DNA of 64,000 bases, from positions 1 to 64,000 of the forward strand of contig QRDG01000478.1 in assembly GCA_012064385.1 (NCBI GenBank), read 5' to 3'. The notes beneath the pieces are model-generated. The model worked only from the letters and a program-made list of their open reading frames with translations. It was not told where the DNA came from and did no database searches. A program made the position numbers and the translations under genes. Positions 10,284 through 21,371 of the stretch are shown here, in pieces. Each line of letters opens with the position of its first letter. Position 1 is the first letter of the stretch. The stretch comes from Puccinellia tenuiflora. Its lineage: Eukaryota; Streptophyta; Magnoliopsida; Poales; Poaceae.

Positions 10284-11164
10284 AAGGTATGCAGCTGTAA
10301 AAATCCCACTAGCTATGCAAAGTTATCTCTCTACAGTGTACGTATAGTAACCCATAACTATTTATGATTTTTTTTTTAATTTTAGGTGTGAAACAACTAT
10401 TATGCAACTCAGGTTTTTATGTGTGTACTGGCTCATGAATGTGCCTTTTTTATCTGCAGGGTTTCTCGTGCTCAATCTACGGATATTTGACTCTCATAAC
10501 ATAAAGGCAAAATACCAGATGTGGTGAAAATGCTACACCATCATTTTGGCAAGGGTGCTAGATTCCAAATGTTTTGGGCTTATGCGATACCCCTATAAAC
10601 AAACCGTCATCACTAGCTACTCTACTTTGTGCAATTGTTCTCTAAAATTAGTTCTGCAATATGTCATGCATTCAGATGTTTTCTGTTCTTTATCTTGAGA
10701 CCTATCTATCTTTTCCCTGTTGTATATGGCTTAATTTGGTCTGGACTTAAATTTTGCTTCTTCTTTTTGCGTTTTGCATGATTTACGATGCTTTATTGTT
10801 TATTTGCTTTATGGATCTCGAAATACACTTCTTTATATGTAAAATATGTCAAGTAAAGTTGACACAGAATGTTCACACGTGAGAGTGAAAAAGTATACTA
10901 GAAAAAGCTTATTCTCGGTAAAAAAAATACAAGAATCTCCTTAAGTCACAATTGTAGTTGCTCTCCAAGCAGCTTTGTTACACAACTCAAATCCGTGTCA
11001 AATGTCAGTTTAATCCTCTTTTAAGGAGTTAGAAGAACATGTGCCATTCGGTGACATTTGACTTCACAAAATGCATATTAGAGGCACGTATGTGCTACAA
11101 TGTGTCACTCAATATTCATGCACATTATCTTCTTTTTCTTCACATCAAATTGTGCTAAATTGTC

Positions 11165-11191
11165 GACCGCAACACGCGGGGTATCCTCTAG
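11165..11191 (+). mobile_element. Helitron 3' terminus (partner 5' end not found)
   Basis: Short hairpin CCGC-AACAC-GCGG, followed by GGTATCCTCTAG and a flanking T. A hairpin about 10 bp before a terminal CTAG inserted before T is the Helitron 3' signature. It differs from the hairpins of the other Helitrons here. The 5' TC end would lie upstream, but no convincing one was recognised, so the extent is unknown. The spacer 10289-11165 has no other feature I can name. Confidence 0.55.
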
Positions 11192-11517
11192 TATTTTTAA
11201 CAGATATCATTTAGCCTAGGTAGGCTGACTGCAAGTAGTTCTCCTCATGTCGATGCTACCAGGCTGCAATGGCTCTGGCCTCTGGAGCGTGTCTGACGGA
11301 GAATTGCTTTCAAGGATGAAATAGTTGGCTAGTACTCGATTTGTTTATTGTAGCGATATAGTCTTTTTCTGAATGTTTGGCGTCTTCTTTGACGAAAATT
11401 AGGGTATATCTTGTGAATCTGCAAAAGACCAAGTTCAGTGTGTGTTGGGAGACCCCAGCCGCTGCAAACAAATCATTTTGACATGCCTTCTAAGTATAAG
11501 GAATGGCCCTTTTGTGG

Positions 11518-11923
11518 GGGAGTGGCGTTTGTGAGCCCGGGCTCACATGCTCCCGGTACTTTTCGAAAAAATGTAAAAAATCAAAAACTTTGCAAAAAAA
11601 ATGCGAAAAAATCATGCACGTACCTGACCATGGTCCGCATCGCCGTGAAAAATTTCGCACCGAAATGTCATCGTATGCGCCCTGGGAGAAAATGACAAAT
11701 TTCTGACAGCATGTGAGATCCGAAAATTGAATTTGTTGTCAGAAATTTGTCATTTTCGCCCAGGGCGCATACGATGAAATTTCGGTGCGAAATTTTTCAT
11801 GGCGATGCGGACCATGGTCAAGTACCTGCATGATTTTTTTCGCATTTTTTTGAAATGTTTTCAATTTTTTTGCTCCCGAAAAAATCGGGAGCATATGAGC
11901 CCGGGCACCATATTGAATTTCCG
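11518..11923. mobile_element. 406-bp Mutator-type foldback MITE
   Basis: Flanked by a 10-bp target duplication CCTTTTGTGG (11508-11517 and 11924-11933), a length typical of Mutator-like elements. Ends are inverted: GAGCCCGGGCTCACATGCTC near the left and GAGCATATGAGCCCGGGC near the right. The inverted repeat extends inward (GACCATGGTCCGCATCGCC against GGCGATGCGGACCATGGTC), so nearly the whole element forms one hairpin around 11705. Non-coding. Confidence 0.85.
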
Positions 11924-12182
11924 CCTTTTGTGGCCATCTTTAGTTGGGTATTTTGGCTGAATGTTTAGTGGTGACAAAAACTCCGACAAAAACTCGATAC
12001 TCTTTGTATTTATACTGGCATTTTTTCATTGGAAAAAAAGAAGCACTACAAGTCAGGATTCAGAATCCTTGTACGAATTGCAGAACCAAGAAAGTATGAA
12101 GTACTCCATGAACTAAGATTTCTCCAAACGTAACTGTCACAAAAAAATAAAAAATCCAACCGTTATGTAGGGACGCGCCTTA

Positions 12183-12381
12183 GGCCCAGTTCTGTTGGCA
12201 ACTTAAAAAATAAGTTGCCCCCTCCCCAGCTTCTCTCATAAACCGACGAGCTTATTATTTAGAGCTTCTAGTATAGTTATGGGATGATTAGTTTAGAAAC
12301 TCCATATAATAAGCCAAATGACTTATAGGAGAAGCTGGGGAGGTGGCAGCTTATTTTTTAAGCTGTCAAAAGAACTAGGCC
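12183..12381. mobile_element. Tourist-type (PIF/Harbinger) MITE, 199 bp
   Basis: TTA target duplication (12180-12182 and 12382-12384) with terminal inverted repeats GGCCCAGTTCTGTTGGCAAC and GGCCTAGTTCTTTTGACAGC. The repeats continue into TTAAAAAATAAG. Non-coding. Confidence 0.8.
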
Positions 12382-12577
12382 TTATCCACCCCCGTGCCAA
12401 GGCAGCATATGCAGCTGCAAGCCCAGGGCTGCTCCGCCCCGCTCCGTTGCTTTGGATACCTGGTATGAATGTGTTGGTTCGCTCGTGGTTGTCTCGGGCG
12501 CGCATGTGAATCTCTGCGTACCACTGCAGTGCATGTTTCCGCAGTTGTACCGGTAGCAGCTTGTGAGGACGGAATTA

Positions 12578-13163
12578 CGGGCGTTGTATCCTCGAGGAGA
12601 CGAATGGCGCCGGCGTGGGTTGCATCCTCCCGATGGGAGACGAATGAGGTGTTGCATCCTCCGTCCAGGGGGGCAGTGGAAGAAAGGCGGGCAGCACGTC
12701 GAGCTTGTTGGAAGGTGTGTGTGGCCGTGGAGGCAAGGGTTGCGGTGTGGTGGGTTGGCCATATCCTTGTTTTGGGATCTGCGGGTGAAAATACCAGTGA
12801 AAGCCGTACTCCGGCTGTGGCCGGAGTCGTCGATGGCGGCGCCTTCGGGCGTCGTTCCCTTGTTGGAGGCATCGATGTAGCTACTCTCACTCGCCTTCCC
12901 TAACATCCTCCAGGAGAAACCTTAGGTCTAGTCTTTTAGATCGGACAACGGCGGCGCCACCGGTGTTGCATTCGCTCTTTGGGGCGTTGTCTAGGAGGTG
13001 GATGCAGTTAGAGGGTCTCGTGGTTTTGTGGTGGTGTGTTGTGTGTTGTTCATCGAAAGGCACTGTTTGTATGGTTTTTGGGTCTGATTTCCCTCATAAA
13101 CTGGACCAACATTCTATCTGTTCAATAAATTTAGCAGTTCTCCTGCTAACATTTAAAACAAAA
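12578..13163 (+). mobile_element. 586-bp non-LTR retroposon (LINE-derived, non-coding)
   Basis: Bounded by a perfect 13-bp target duplication GAGGACGGAATTA (12565-12577 and 13164-13176). It ends in an A-rich tail (ATTTAAAACAAAA) after TTTAGCAGTTCTCCTGCTAA. The GC-rich body resembles the untranslated portions of grass LINEs and has no meaningful ORF. It is probably a non-autonomous or internally deleted LINE derivative. Confidence 0.75.
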
Positions 13164-13398
13164 GAGGACGGAATTAATACTGCATCCTACTACTAATTCT
13201 AGCAAGCATGCATAGTGTGGGTGGTTACACGTCCTGATCATCGACCCATCTTGCGGCTGGTTTTGCCGGTGCGTAGGTGAGAATTAGTAATTCGCGACGG
13301 TAGATGTATTTTGAAATCTCGTCGTCCCCAACCCCTATGGCCAAAGGCAATTACTATTACTCTTGACAGAAAAATACACATCGTACCAGCCAGCTGGG

Positions 13399-13406
13399 TA
13401 TAAATA
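13399..13406 (+). promoter_or_regulatory. TATA box of the RIP-like gene
   Basis: TATAAATA lies about 118 bp upstream of the ATG at 13517. Between them is a C/A-rich, CTAGC-containing leader typical of a plant 5' UTR, so the promoter architecture survives although the gene is broken. Confidence 0.6.
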
Positions 13407-13516
13407 CCCTGCGCGCAGCTAGCCTCTACCGTCCAAGATACAACCACACCACCGGCCACAGCTAGCCTAGCGTCGTCCAACCGAAGCAAGCAGAGCTAGC
13501 CACACCGGCCGGTGAG

Positions 13517-15323
13517 ATGCTGACCATGAAGACCATTGGTTTCCTTGTGCTCCTATCGTTCGTCGCCCCGTCGCAAAGGATGTGTAAGTCTTGGCGAGTT
13601 CCTTGGTTTTTCTTGCTTTGCCTCAGGGCGGACAACCTGTACCTCGTCGGCTTCAAGCCGCAGGATAGCGCTTGGTACTGCTTCAAGGGCACCGCTCATC
13701 AGCTTCCGGCCACGAAACCTTTCTCCTTCGGCAACGACTACAGAGCTCGTATCGGCGGCCACAACTACAAGCAGATGGTGAACTTCGCCGTTGGCAAAGG
13801 CGCGACGCAGCTGGGCGTCTCCACGCTCGTGTAGTACAAGATCGACGGGACCACGGGTCGAACGAAATGTTGGGCCCACGGAAAATGCATTTTTACTAAA
13901 CTTATGTACTTATCTAGATCTTATTTTAGCATGTTACAATATTACTAGTGTAATTTCATATATGTTGTCACATTTTAACCACGTAACAAGTACCGTTACC
14001 AAATATTAGTTTGTGTTTTTTTGCACTGAATATCATTGAAAGAAAGTAATATGTATTTTGTAACAAAATTTTGTTATAGAACCAATTTTCTACAATGCAT
14101 AATAAATATAATTTATATATATTTATCGTAAAGATATAAAAAGTGTAGGATCTAACAAATATCTCTGTAGCGGTTTCTAGTGCATGATTAAGTAAAAAAA
14201 TCATATTTATAAAAAATAGAGTATACATTGAACAAAACACATTATTATGTACTCCTTTTCGTAGTGAAAAATGTCTAGCAAGTAAAAGCTGAACAAATTG
14301 TGCATGCGCTATACATGGTATTGAAACAATATTTCTTAGAGTAATCACTAACTAATATAAAATGGTGCGGATTCTAGTATATTTGCATACTAAATTTAAT
14401 TATTTGATATGCGCAATGTGCTTGTTATCATCTGGAATATACATGTCCCTTGTCAGCTTATAAAATAAAAATGAATTGCACGGGATTAAGCATGTACATA
14501 CTTCTAAAGTGCATGCATTGAGTTGTATAAATGGCATCATTGCATTTTGTCATGTGGAATACTTTATTCATGTGTATTTATATTATTTCTAGACCTATGC
14601 CAACTAAAAATCATATTCAAATTTGTTCACTGTTGAGTAGAAAAGTCATTCATGCTTTATCTTATGCTTGAAAAGTATATCAATTTTATAGTGTCTCAAT
14701 GTCCGGAGAAGCAACACTTCAAGTTTTTCCTTTCCGAGTTTTAGAAAAAAGAAGGTTGGACTATGTTGTCCAATACTTCAAATAATAACAGTTTTGAGGA
14801 TGTCAAATTGTAGTATTTTTTAAATTGTGGTACTCTGGAAAGCTTTAAAAAAATTGTTGATTGTTTAACGATGGAGTTTTTTTGGTTTAACTAAATATGT
14901 AGTGATCACTACCTATTTTTATTGGCCCCTTTTCTTTTCCGGGCCTTGGGTGGTCGCCCATTTTGCCCAGCCTATGGGCTGACCCTGGGCGGGACCATCC
15001 CGCAGGATGAGGTGCGCAAGGCGCTGGCCGCCATGGTGCTCACCGTGTGTGAGGCGCAGTGTTTCACCCTCGTCTTCAAGAACGTGATGACGGTGTGGGA
15101 CAATGGTGGCCGTGTCTCCAGTGTTGGCGTTGATTTGCTGGTAAGTTGGAAGGATGTCTCTTGCGCGCTGATCGGCTCCCGGAAGACCAAGAAGTGGAGC
15201 AACATCCCCGAGGCCAAGAAGATTGAAGAACTCGGCGATCCTGAGATGAAGGACGGCAAGGCAGCCGCGCAGAACATCATATTTGTCCTTTTGCCGACGA
15301 TGTGCGAAACAATAACCCCATGA
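13517..15323 (+). pseudogene. Ribosome-inactivating-protein-like gene, split and decayed
   Basis: RIPs are rRNA N-glycosidases. Two separated coding blocks resemble the two halves of a cereal-type RIP A chain. Block 1 (13517-13834, 105 codons) has a TATA box upstream, a hydrophobic signal-like N-terminus (KTIGFLVLLSFVAP) and the N-lobe strand motif ADNLYLVGF. It ends at a TAG at 13832-13834. Block 2 (about 14922-15323) carries the C-lobe with the active-site helix, which reads EAQCF at codons 15051-15065. The conserved catalytic Glu is kept, but the family's conserved Arg position is Cys (15060-15062). About 1.09 kb of AT-rich DNA separates the blocks. An in-frame stop, the separation and the substituted residue all point to a non-functional relic. 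An alternative reading is two independent truncated paralogues. Confidence 0.6.
13835..14921. other. AT-rich interruption between the two RIP-like blocks
   Basis: Very AT-rich, no long ORF, no terminal repeats or target duplication that I could find. It could be an old insertion, an unusually long intron or diverged spacer. Confidence 0.4.
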
Positions 15324-15324
15324 G

Positions 15325-15513
15325 CAGTGGCGGAGCTAGCGGGGGACCAGCAGGGCCTTGGCCCCCCCTCCCCATACCATGGTACAACCATATTTTTTAG
15401 GCATAGGCGTGATTTGGATTTGGTTTTAGAAGAAAAAACACCATGTTTGGCCCCCCTAATCAATGATCACCATGGTTAGCCTCCCTTAAACTTGAATCCT
15501 GCCTCCGCCCCTG
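15325..15513. mobile_element. hAT-type MITE, 189 bp
   Basis: Terminal inverted repeats CAGTGGCGGAGCTAGC and CAGGGGCGGAGGCAGG. The flanks CCCATGAG and CACATGAA are a degraded 8-bp target duplication. It sits two bases after the stop codon of the RIP-like C-terminal block. Non-coding. Confidence 0.65.
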
Positions 15514-15585
15514 CACATGAAACCATGATCGATGTGCCCTGCTAGCTGTTGTGATAAAAAACTAGTGCAGGGCTGGGTGTTGCAT

Positions 15586-15775
15586 GCTTTTAGTTAATCA
15601 TGTTAGTTAATGGCCTTAAACCATCCTTTTAGTTAATCATATTGGTTAATGGCCTTGCCATCCCTAGTTAAGGGCCTTAATCCATCCTTTTAGTTAATCA
15701 TGTTAATTAATGGCCTTAAGCCATCCTTTTAGTTAATCATTTTAGTTAATGGCCTAAAGCCATCCCATTATACGT
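15586..15775 (+). repeat. Minisatellite, about 40-bp unit, roughly four copies
   Basis: Units built from TTTTAGTTAATCATGTTAGT followed by TAATGGCCTTAAACCATCC, with point changes and one shortened copy. Confidence 0.75.
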
Positions 15776-15779
15776 GCTT

Positions 15780-16860
15780 GGAATGAAGAGTGTGAACTAG
15801 GTAAGAGAATTGCTGAAAACTTCGTAAATGGGGTTTGTAGCGGTGTTAATGCTTTTGCTAGAGCAGGTGGTACTGATCTAGAAATGCATGTTCTCTTCCA
15901 ATTGAGTTTTATCACTTCTTTGAAGCTTTGTATTGGCGGGTGAGGACTTCTAGGATTGCTTGGCTCTCTCAAGATGCTTTCACTTAGACATGTATGCTGG
16001 TGGATATTCCAAATGTATCTTGCTCTTGTCATGTTACCCTCGACATGTGTTCGCGGGACCAGCCATAGTGCTTGCAGTCGATATGAGAATGTGTGGGGAC
16101 GTAGGTACGATATTGACATGAGCGATTTACCCAGGTTGGCCGGCCCCCTCCGTGTTGAGATATACATCTACTCTTGCTTCATGTATTGTTTATTGAATAA
16201 CTTGTCCCAAAGGATTCATGCGTCTTGCTTTATATAGTGCAATGAGACCGGGTTACAATGAATGGAAACATTGATGGATATTAACTAACTAGAGTTACAA
16301 TTGTGTCAACACACAATGGAGCTGAATAGAAACTCCAGCCTTGACGGCTACGTCTTTTGTCTTGGCTGCGAAGTTTGTAGAAGTTGATCACCCAACGTCG
16401 GTTCGAGGAGTCTATACTGAGTCCATCACTTGGATTCAATGTTGTTATCTATACCAAAGGCTTTAGTCACAACATGGGCCTCTTTGGTCCTTCTTATGGT
16501 TCCTTTGACTTGGTCTTCTCGAGAGTTGTTGGATTCTTCCATGGACATGGTCCACTCGGTAGTAATATCACCATCATTAGTCCCCCGGGTTTACTGCGTC
16601 TTTGAGCGCTTTCTGTTTAGTTAGAAAGGAGGTCTAATACGTCTCGAATGTATATATAATTTTTAAATAATCCATGCTATTATCATATCATTTTACATAC
16701 TTTTGGTATGAATTTATATTATTTTTAAGGACTAACCTATTAACCGAGCGCCAAGAGTCAATTTTTGTTTTCTGCATGTTTTTGGTTTCGTCGAAAAAAA
16801 ATCAGAGGCCCAAAATAACCCAAAAGATCACGAAAAATCTATTTCGTTAGGAATTTTCCA
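15780..16860. mobile_element. Eroded LTR-retrotransposon fragments
   Basis: Two stretches resemble grass LTR sequences: GCGATTTACCCAGGTTGGCC near 16120, and the run from CTAATACGTCTCGAATGTAT (16635) to GGACTAACCTATTAACCGAG (about 16750). No coding domain and no matched ends were found. This is an inference from recalled repeat style, not a proven element. Confidence 0.3.
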
Positions 16861-17596
16861 GAGGGCACAGGTGGCAGCCGGGAGGGCCACCATAGTCCAC
16901 ACGCGAGCACTAGCATCTATCTATCTATCTATATATAAAAGACAGACGATTTACTGTAGCGCTACAGTAGCTACAGTGCGCGCGATTCCGGCCGTCCGCT
17001 GAAGATCCGACGGCCAGCAGAGGCGTCGATCACGCTTTTGCAGAAACGCCCCTACAGAAAACAGAAATCGAACCCGCAGTCCACGTTTCAACGTGCGGAG
17101 GGACCGAATTGCGAATTCCGGAAAACAGGCGGCCTTTTTTGTAAAACTTCCACAACCCCCCCCTCCCTCCTCTCTCTCCCCGCGCGGCGGCGATGCCGCC
17201 GCCGCCTCCTGCCGCCGCCGCTCCGGCCCTCCCCGCCCGAATCGAAGCGCACGACGTGGTCCGCCGTCGCCGCCTCCCCCTCCTCGCCCACGGCCGCGTG
17301 CCAGAACGGCGCGACCATGCCGGAATCGGCCGCGCCGCACTCCGCTTCCGCCGCCGCGTTCCACGCCGCCGGAGACGCTCCGACGACACGAAAGAGGCGG
17401 CGCCGCCTCTCCCGGACAGCCCGCGTCCGCGCGCACCCCGAATCGCGGTGATGCGACGCCGGCGTGGTCGCCGCCGCCGCGGCAGCGCCCGCCCACCGGT
17501 GACGTCACGGCGACGTCACAGTGGGCCTGGGCTGGCCAGGCCGGCTGCTAGCTGGGCCGGGCTGCTGTGCAGCTCGGCCGGCCTTTTTTTTTCTCT

Positions 17597-18325
17597 ATGT
17601 TTTTGTTTTCCTATTTTTTAAAAACTCTTATAACTTTTAAAAAACACACCTCCAAATAAAAAAAAATTCACTGCACATAAAAAAAGACTACTCCAATATA
17701 AACAAAAAGAATCAATGCATATAAAAAATGATTAGATGAATATTTCCAGAAAATGCAAATTCGTCTTACAAACTAAATTCCACAGAATAAAAAAAAAACA
17801 TTGCATTAGAAAATACAATTAGATGAAAATTTCCATGAAACATTGTTTGTAAAAAAAACAAGAAAAAAAAAACGTACCTCCTAAATATGGATTCGATTTA
17901 AGTTAAACTTCACATATTAGAACTTTCGAAAGGTAATTAGAATTCAAAAAAAAAATTCTTTACGTTTTTTGTTTTCCTATTTTTTAAAAACTCTTAGAAC
18001 TTTTAAAAAACACAGCTCCAAATAAAAAAAATCACTGCACATAAAAAAAAAGACTACTCCAATGAAATACAAAATAAACAACAAGAATCAATGTATATAA
18101 AAAGAAACGATTAAATGAATATTTCTAGAAAATGCAAATTCGTCTACAAAAAACAAATTCCACATAATAGTTAAAAAAAACATTGCATTAGAAAATACGA
18201 TTAGATGAAAATTTCCAGGAAACATTGTTGTAAAAAAAAAAAAAAAAAAACGTACCTCCTAAATATGGATTCGATTTAAATTAAACTTCACATATTAGAA
18301 CTTTCGAAAGGTAATTAGAAATCAA
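17597..18325 (+). repeat. Tandem duplication of about 365 bp inside Helitron 1
   Basis: The segment beginning TTTTGTTTTCCTATTTTTTA recurs from about 17965 with the same order of motifs (CAAATTCGTCT, CATTGCATTAGAAAATAC, GTACCTCCTAAATATGGATT). A second pair of direct repeats follows at about 18527-18650 and 18766-18890 (GCTGCGCTCCTAACAGGTAT). Confidence 0.75.
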
Positions 18326-20930
18326 AAAAAAACCCAAAGTTTCCACGCTTTCTAAAAAAAAGGATATTTCTAATTCCGAAATTTACCACACAGCCCATAT
18401 GACTAAATTCCAGATTCGAAAAAAACTTCTAAAATTTCAATGGCTTCCAAATTCAAGCATTTGGAAAAAAAAATATACGAATAGCTTTCCACTTTCACCA
18501 ATAAAAAAAAATTCCCATACGGTAATATGTGACTACATCAGACGAATTAACGTAAATGATACCCTTTTTAAAAGATGTATTTAAAAAAAAATGCTGCGCT
18601 CCTAACAGGTATGGCCATTTTACTAAAACAATATGCATAAAATAAAAAAGTTCGAAAAAAACAATATTTTCAAAACATATCCACCGACCAGAATAAATAA
18701 ATATGAATAGCTTCCCATTTTCACCAATTAAAAAAAACAATAATTTCCATAAGATAATATTTGACTACATCAGACAAATTAACGTAAATGATACCCTTTT
18801 AAAAGATATGTTTACAAAAAAAAAATGCTGCGCTCCTAACAGGTATGGCCATTTTACTAAAACAATATGCATAAAATAAAAAAAATTCGGAAAAAGACTC
18901 CAATTTTCTAAATATCTGCAATACTCAATGTGACAAATAGCTTCTTCTACAACAAAATATATCATAATTCATGCAAAAAAAAAAAGAAAAAAAATGCAAC
19001 ACATTTGAAATTTTCAATTTACTACTTATGCCATCAATTTCGTAGATATTTGCAACTACAATAAAATATATCAAAGTCCTTACAAAAAAAAATGCATGCA
19101 ACACATTTCAAAATTTCAATTTACTAACGAACAAAAAGTAGAAGCGCTCCCGAATATATAAATATGTATCTCACATATTATCTCACAAATTGCATTCCTC
19201 CTGATTATGAAGTTGAAACAAGTGTTTATGGTTTATTTCAAGCATATCCAAACACTCCAATTTTCTAAATATCTGCAAATACTCAATATGACAAATTGCT
19301 TCACAAATGTGACTAATATATGAACGTTCACACAAAAAAAATCATTAGTTATTATGCCATCAATTTTCTAAATATTTGCAACTACAATAAAATATATCAA
19401 AGTCCTTACAAAAAAAAATACATGCAACACATTTGAACATTTCAATTTACTAGGAAAAAAAGATAAAAGTACTCCCGGATATATAAATATGTATTTCACA
19501 TATTATCTCACAAATTGCATTCCTCTAAAGATTGAAATTCCACAATTGGAGGGAGTTTAGTTATAGTAATTGAAAACACTAACCTATGTGAGTTAATATG
19601 ACGTGTTTGTGTTTTCTCTTAAATATTAAATTTAGCTTAACGGTCAGAAAGACTTTCAGCTTCATCCACATCAGAGCACTTGAAAAACGAAAAAAAAAAT
19701 ACTAAAAGCTTCCCACTTTCATCAATTTCAAAAAAATCAAACTGATTATAAATAAATATCTCCAAATATATGCAGGGGAAAACACGAGTAATGTATCAAA
19801 ACAATCGGAAAATTACATACAAGCAGGTTATGCCGAAGGACAAAAGAAAGGAATACCCAATTTTTGTCACCATTTAAAGGTAATTCAAACACATTTTTAC
19901 TAAATTCAATTGAATATAGACCCCGAAAATACAAACATGTTCGAAAATTTCGAACTACTAAATGTTTACACATTCTACAAAATAAATAAAAAACATGCTC
20001 ACAAAAAAATGCTACCTATTCACAGCAACATGAAAAACAGATTTGGATTTTTTTTTTGAAAACTTCAGAACTTTCAACGGCTTCCAAATCTAAGCATTTA
20101 AAAAACGAGAAAAAAATGAATAGCTTCCCACTCTCACCAACTTTCGAAATTCAAATAAATTATAAGTCAATATCTCCGAAAATATCCACTAGACAAAAAA
20201 AATTACGAGTAACGTATCAGAACAATCAGAAAAATACATACAAACTTCTTACGGTAGGGATTTTTTTTTGGATTATTCAAATTTTGTCACTATTTCGAAA
20301 TATTTCAAATGCACATTTCCTAATTTCAAATTAATATTGTCAGTGAAATACAAACATACTCGAACATTTCAAACTACTAACCATTTGCACACTCTGCAAA
20401 ATATATCAAAAATGCTCATAAAAAAAATGCTACCTGACCATACCAAAATTTAAACAATACTCCACTATTCCATAAAAATATATCAAAAATGCTCACAAAA
20501 AAAAAACAAAAAAAAGGAAAAAAAACAGTACGTACTTACAACAAAAAACAAATATGATTGAACATTTCAACTTCGCCAAAATTTCGACACCAACAAACTT
20601 TCTCCAAGCGTGGAATCAGATTCAAATGGATTTCCCTCACTTCAATTAAATGTTGACGTCAAAATAGAAACATGTTTGAACATTCCAAAACACTAAACAT
20701 TTCAATAATCTATGAAATACACCAACAAAATGCTCACAAAAAAAATGGTACCTACTCACAATAAAATAGAAACCTCTACAAAAAAAAAAATATACCAAAA
20801 AAAAAGAATGCTCACAAAAAAAAGTACCTACTCACAACAAAATAGGAACATGTCTAAGCATTCCAATTTAACGACATTTTAGTGAAAAAAAAATATATAT
20901 ATATATATATTCTAAAAAAAAATCACCGAG

Positions 20931-20951
20931 GGCGTGGCGTGACGCCACGCC
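20931..20951 (+). other. Helitron 1 terminal hairpin
   Basis: GGCGTGGC stem, GTGAC loop, GCCACGCC stem, 12 bp before the CTAG end. Replication-termination signal of the element. Confidence 0.85.
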
Positions 20952-21371
20952 AAATTCAACTAGTGTGAACTATAGGGCTCCAATTTTGCAATTTTCTCTC
21001 GTGTCAGTGCTTACCATGTCATGTTATTTGTTTTTCTTTTACTCGTACTTTTATTATTTTATTAATGTGCATACATGATATATCATAATCCTCTCAAAGG
21101 CGCGGCTGCCGGCTAGGAGTATGCTCTTCTCATTGATGCATCATTTTAATATAGCCGCAAACTTTGTTAACCGAAAATACATTCCTTGGCAGTATGTTTG
21201 GAATTAGCAATGCATACTTGACGCTATACCAAAATTCGATGCATGTTTGCCTCCATGTCTGTTTAGACTTCATAATTACAAAGGAGGGCAAATGAGGCAG
21301 CACAACCGCACACATTGCTAGGAATGAACAAGCAGTCACACGTACCATGATGCAACTGGCATAGTAACTCA

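Larger units (their letters stand above)
16916..20963 (+). mobile_element. Helitron 1, non-autonomous, 4.05 kb
   Basis: Starts with TCTATCTATC after an A (16915) and ends ...CAAATTCAACTAG before a T (20964), as expected for insertion between A and T. A terminal hairpin (20931-20951) precedes the end. The first 700 bp are GC-rich and parallel the first 770 bp of Helitron 2 (TTTTGCAGAAACGCCCC / TTTTGCAAAAAGGCCCC, then GGACCGAATTGCGAATT / GGACTGAATTGCGAATT). The remainder is extremely AT-rich. It encodes no Rep/helicase or RPA; GC-rich ORFs near 17,030-17,620 are low-complexity and unlikely to be genes. From about 19,750 to the end it aligns with 41,040-42,129 of Helitron 2. Confidence 0.85.

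Noticed and set aside
14922..15323. Treating the C-terminal RIP-like block as an independent gene
   Set aside because: No start codon or promoter fits the block, and it matches only the C-lobe; more economical as the second half of the split relic.
17030..17621. Several overlapping long GC-rich ORFs at the head of Helitron 1
   Set aside because: Open in many frames at once, Pro/Arg/Ala low-complexity, parallel region in Helitron 2 has different frames; the shared feature is composition, not a protein.
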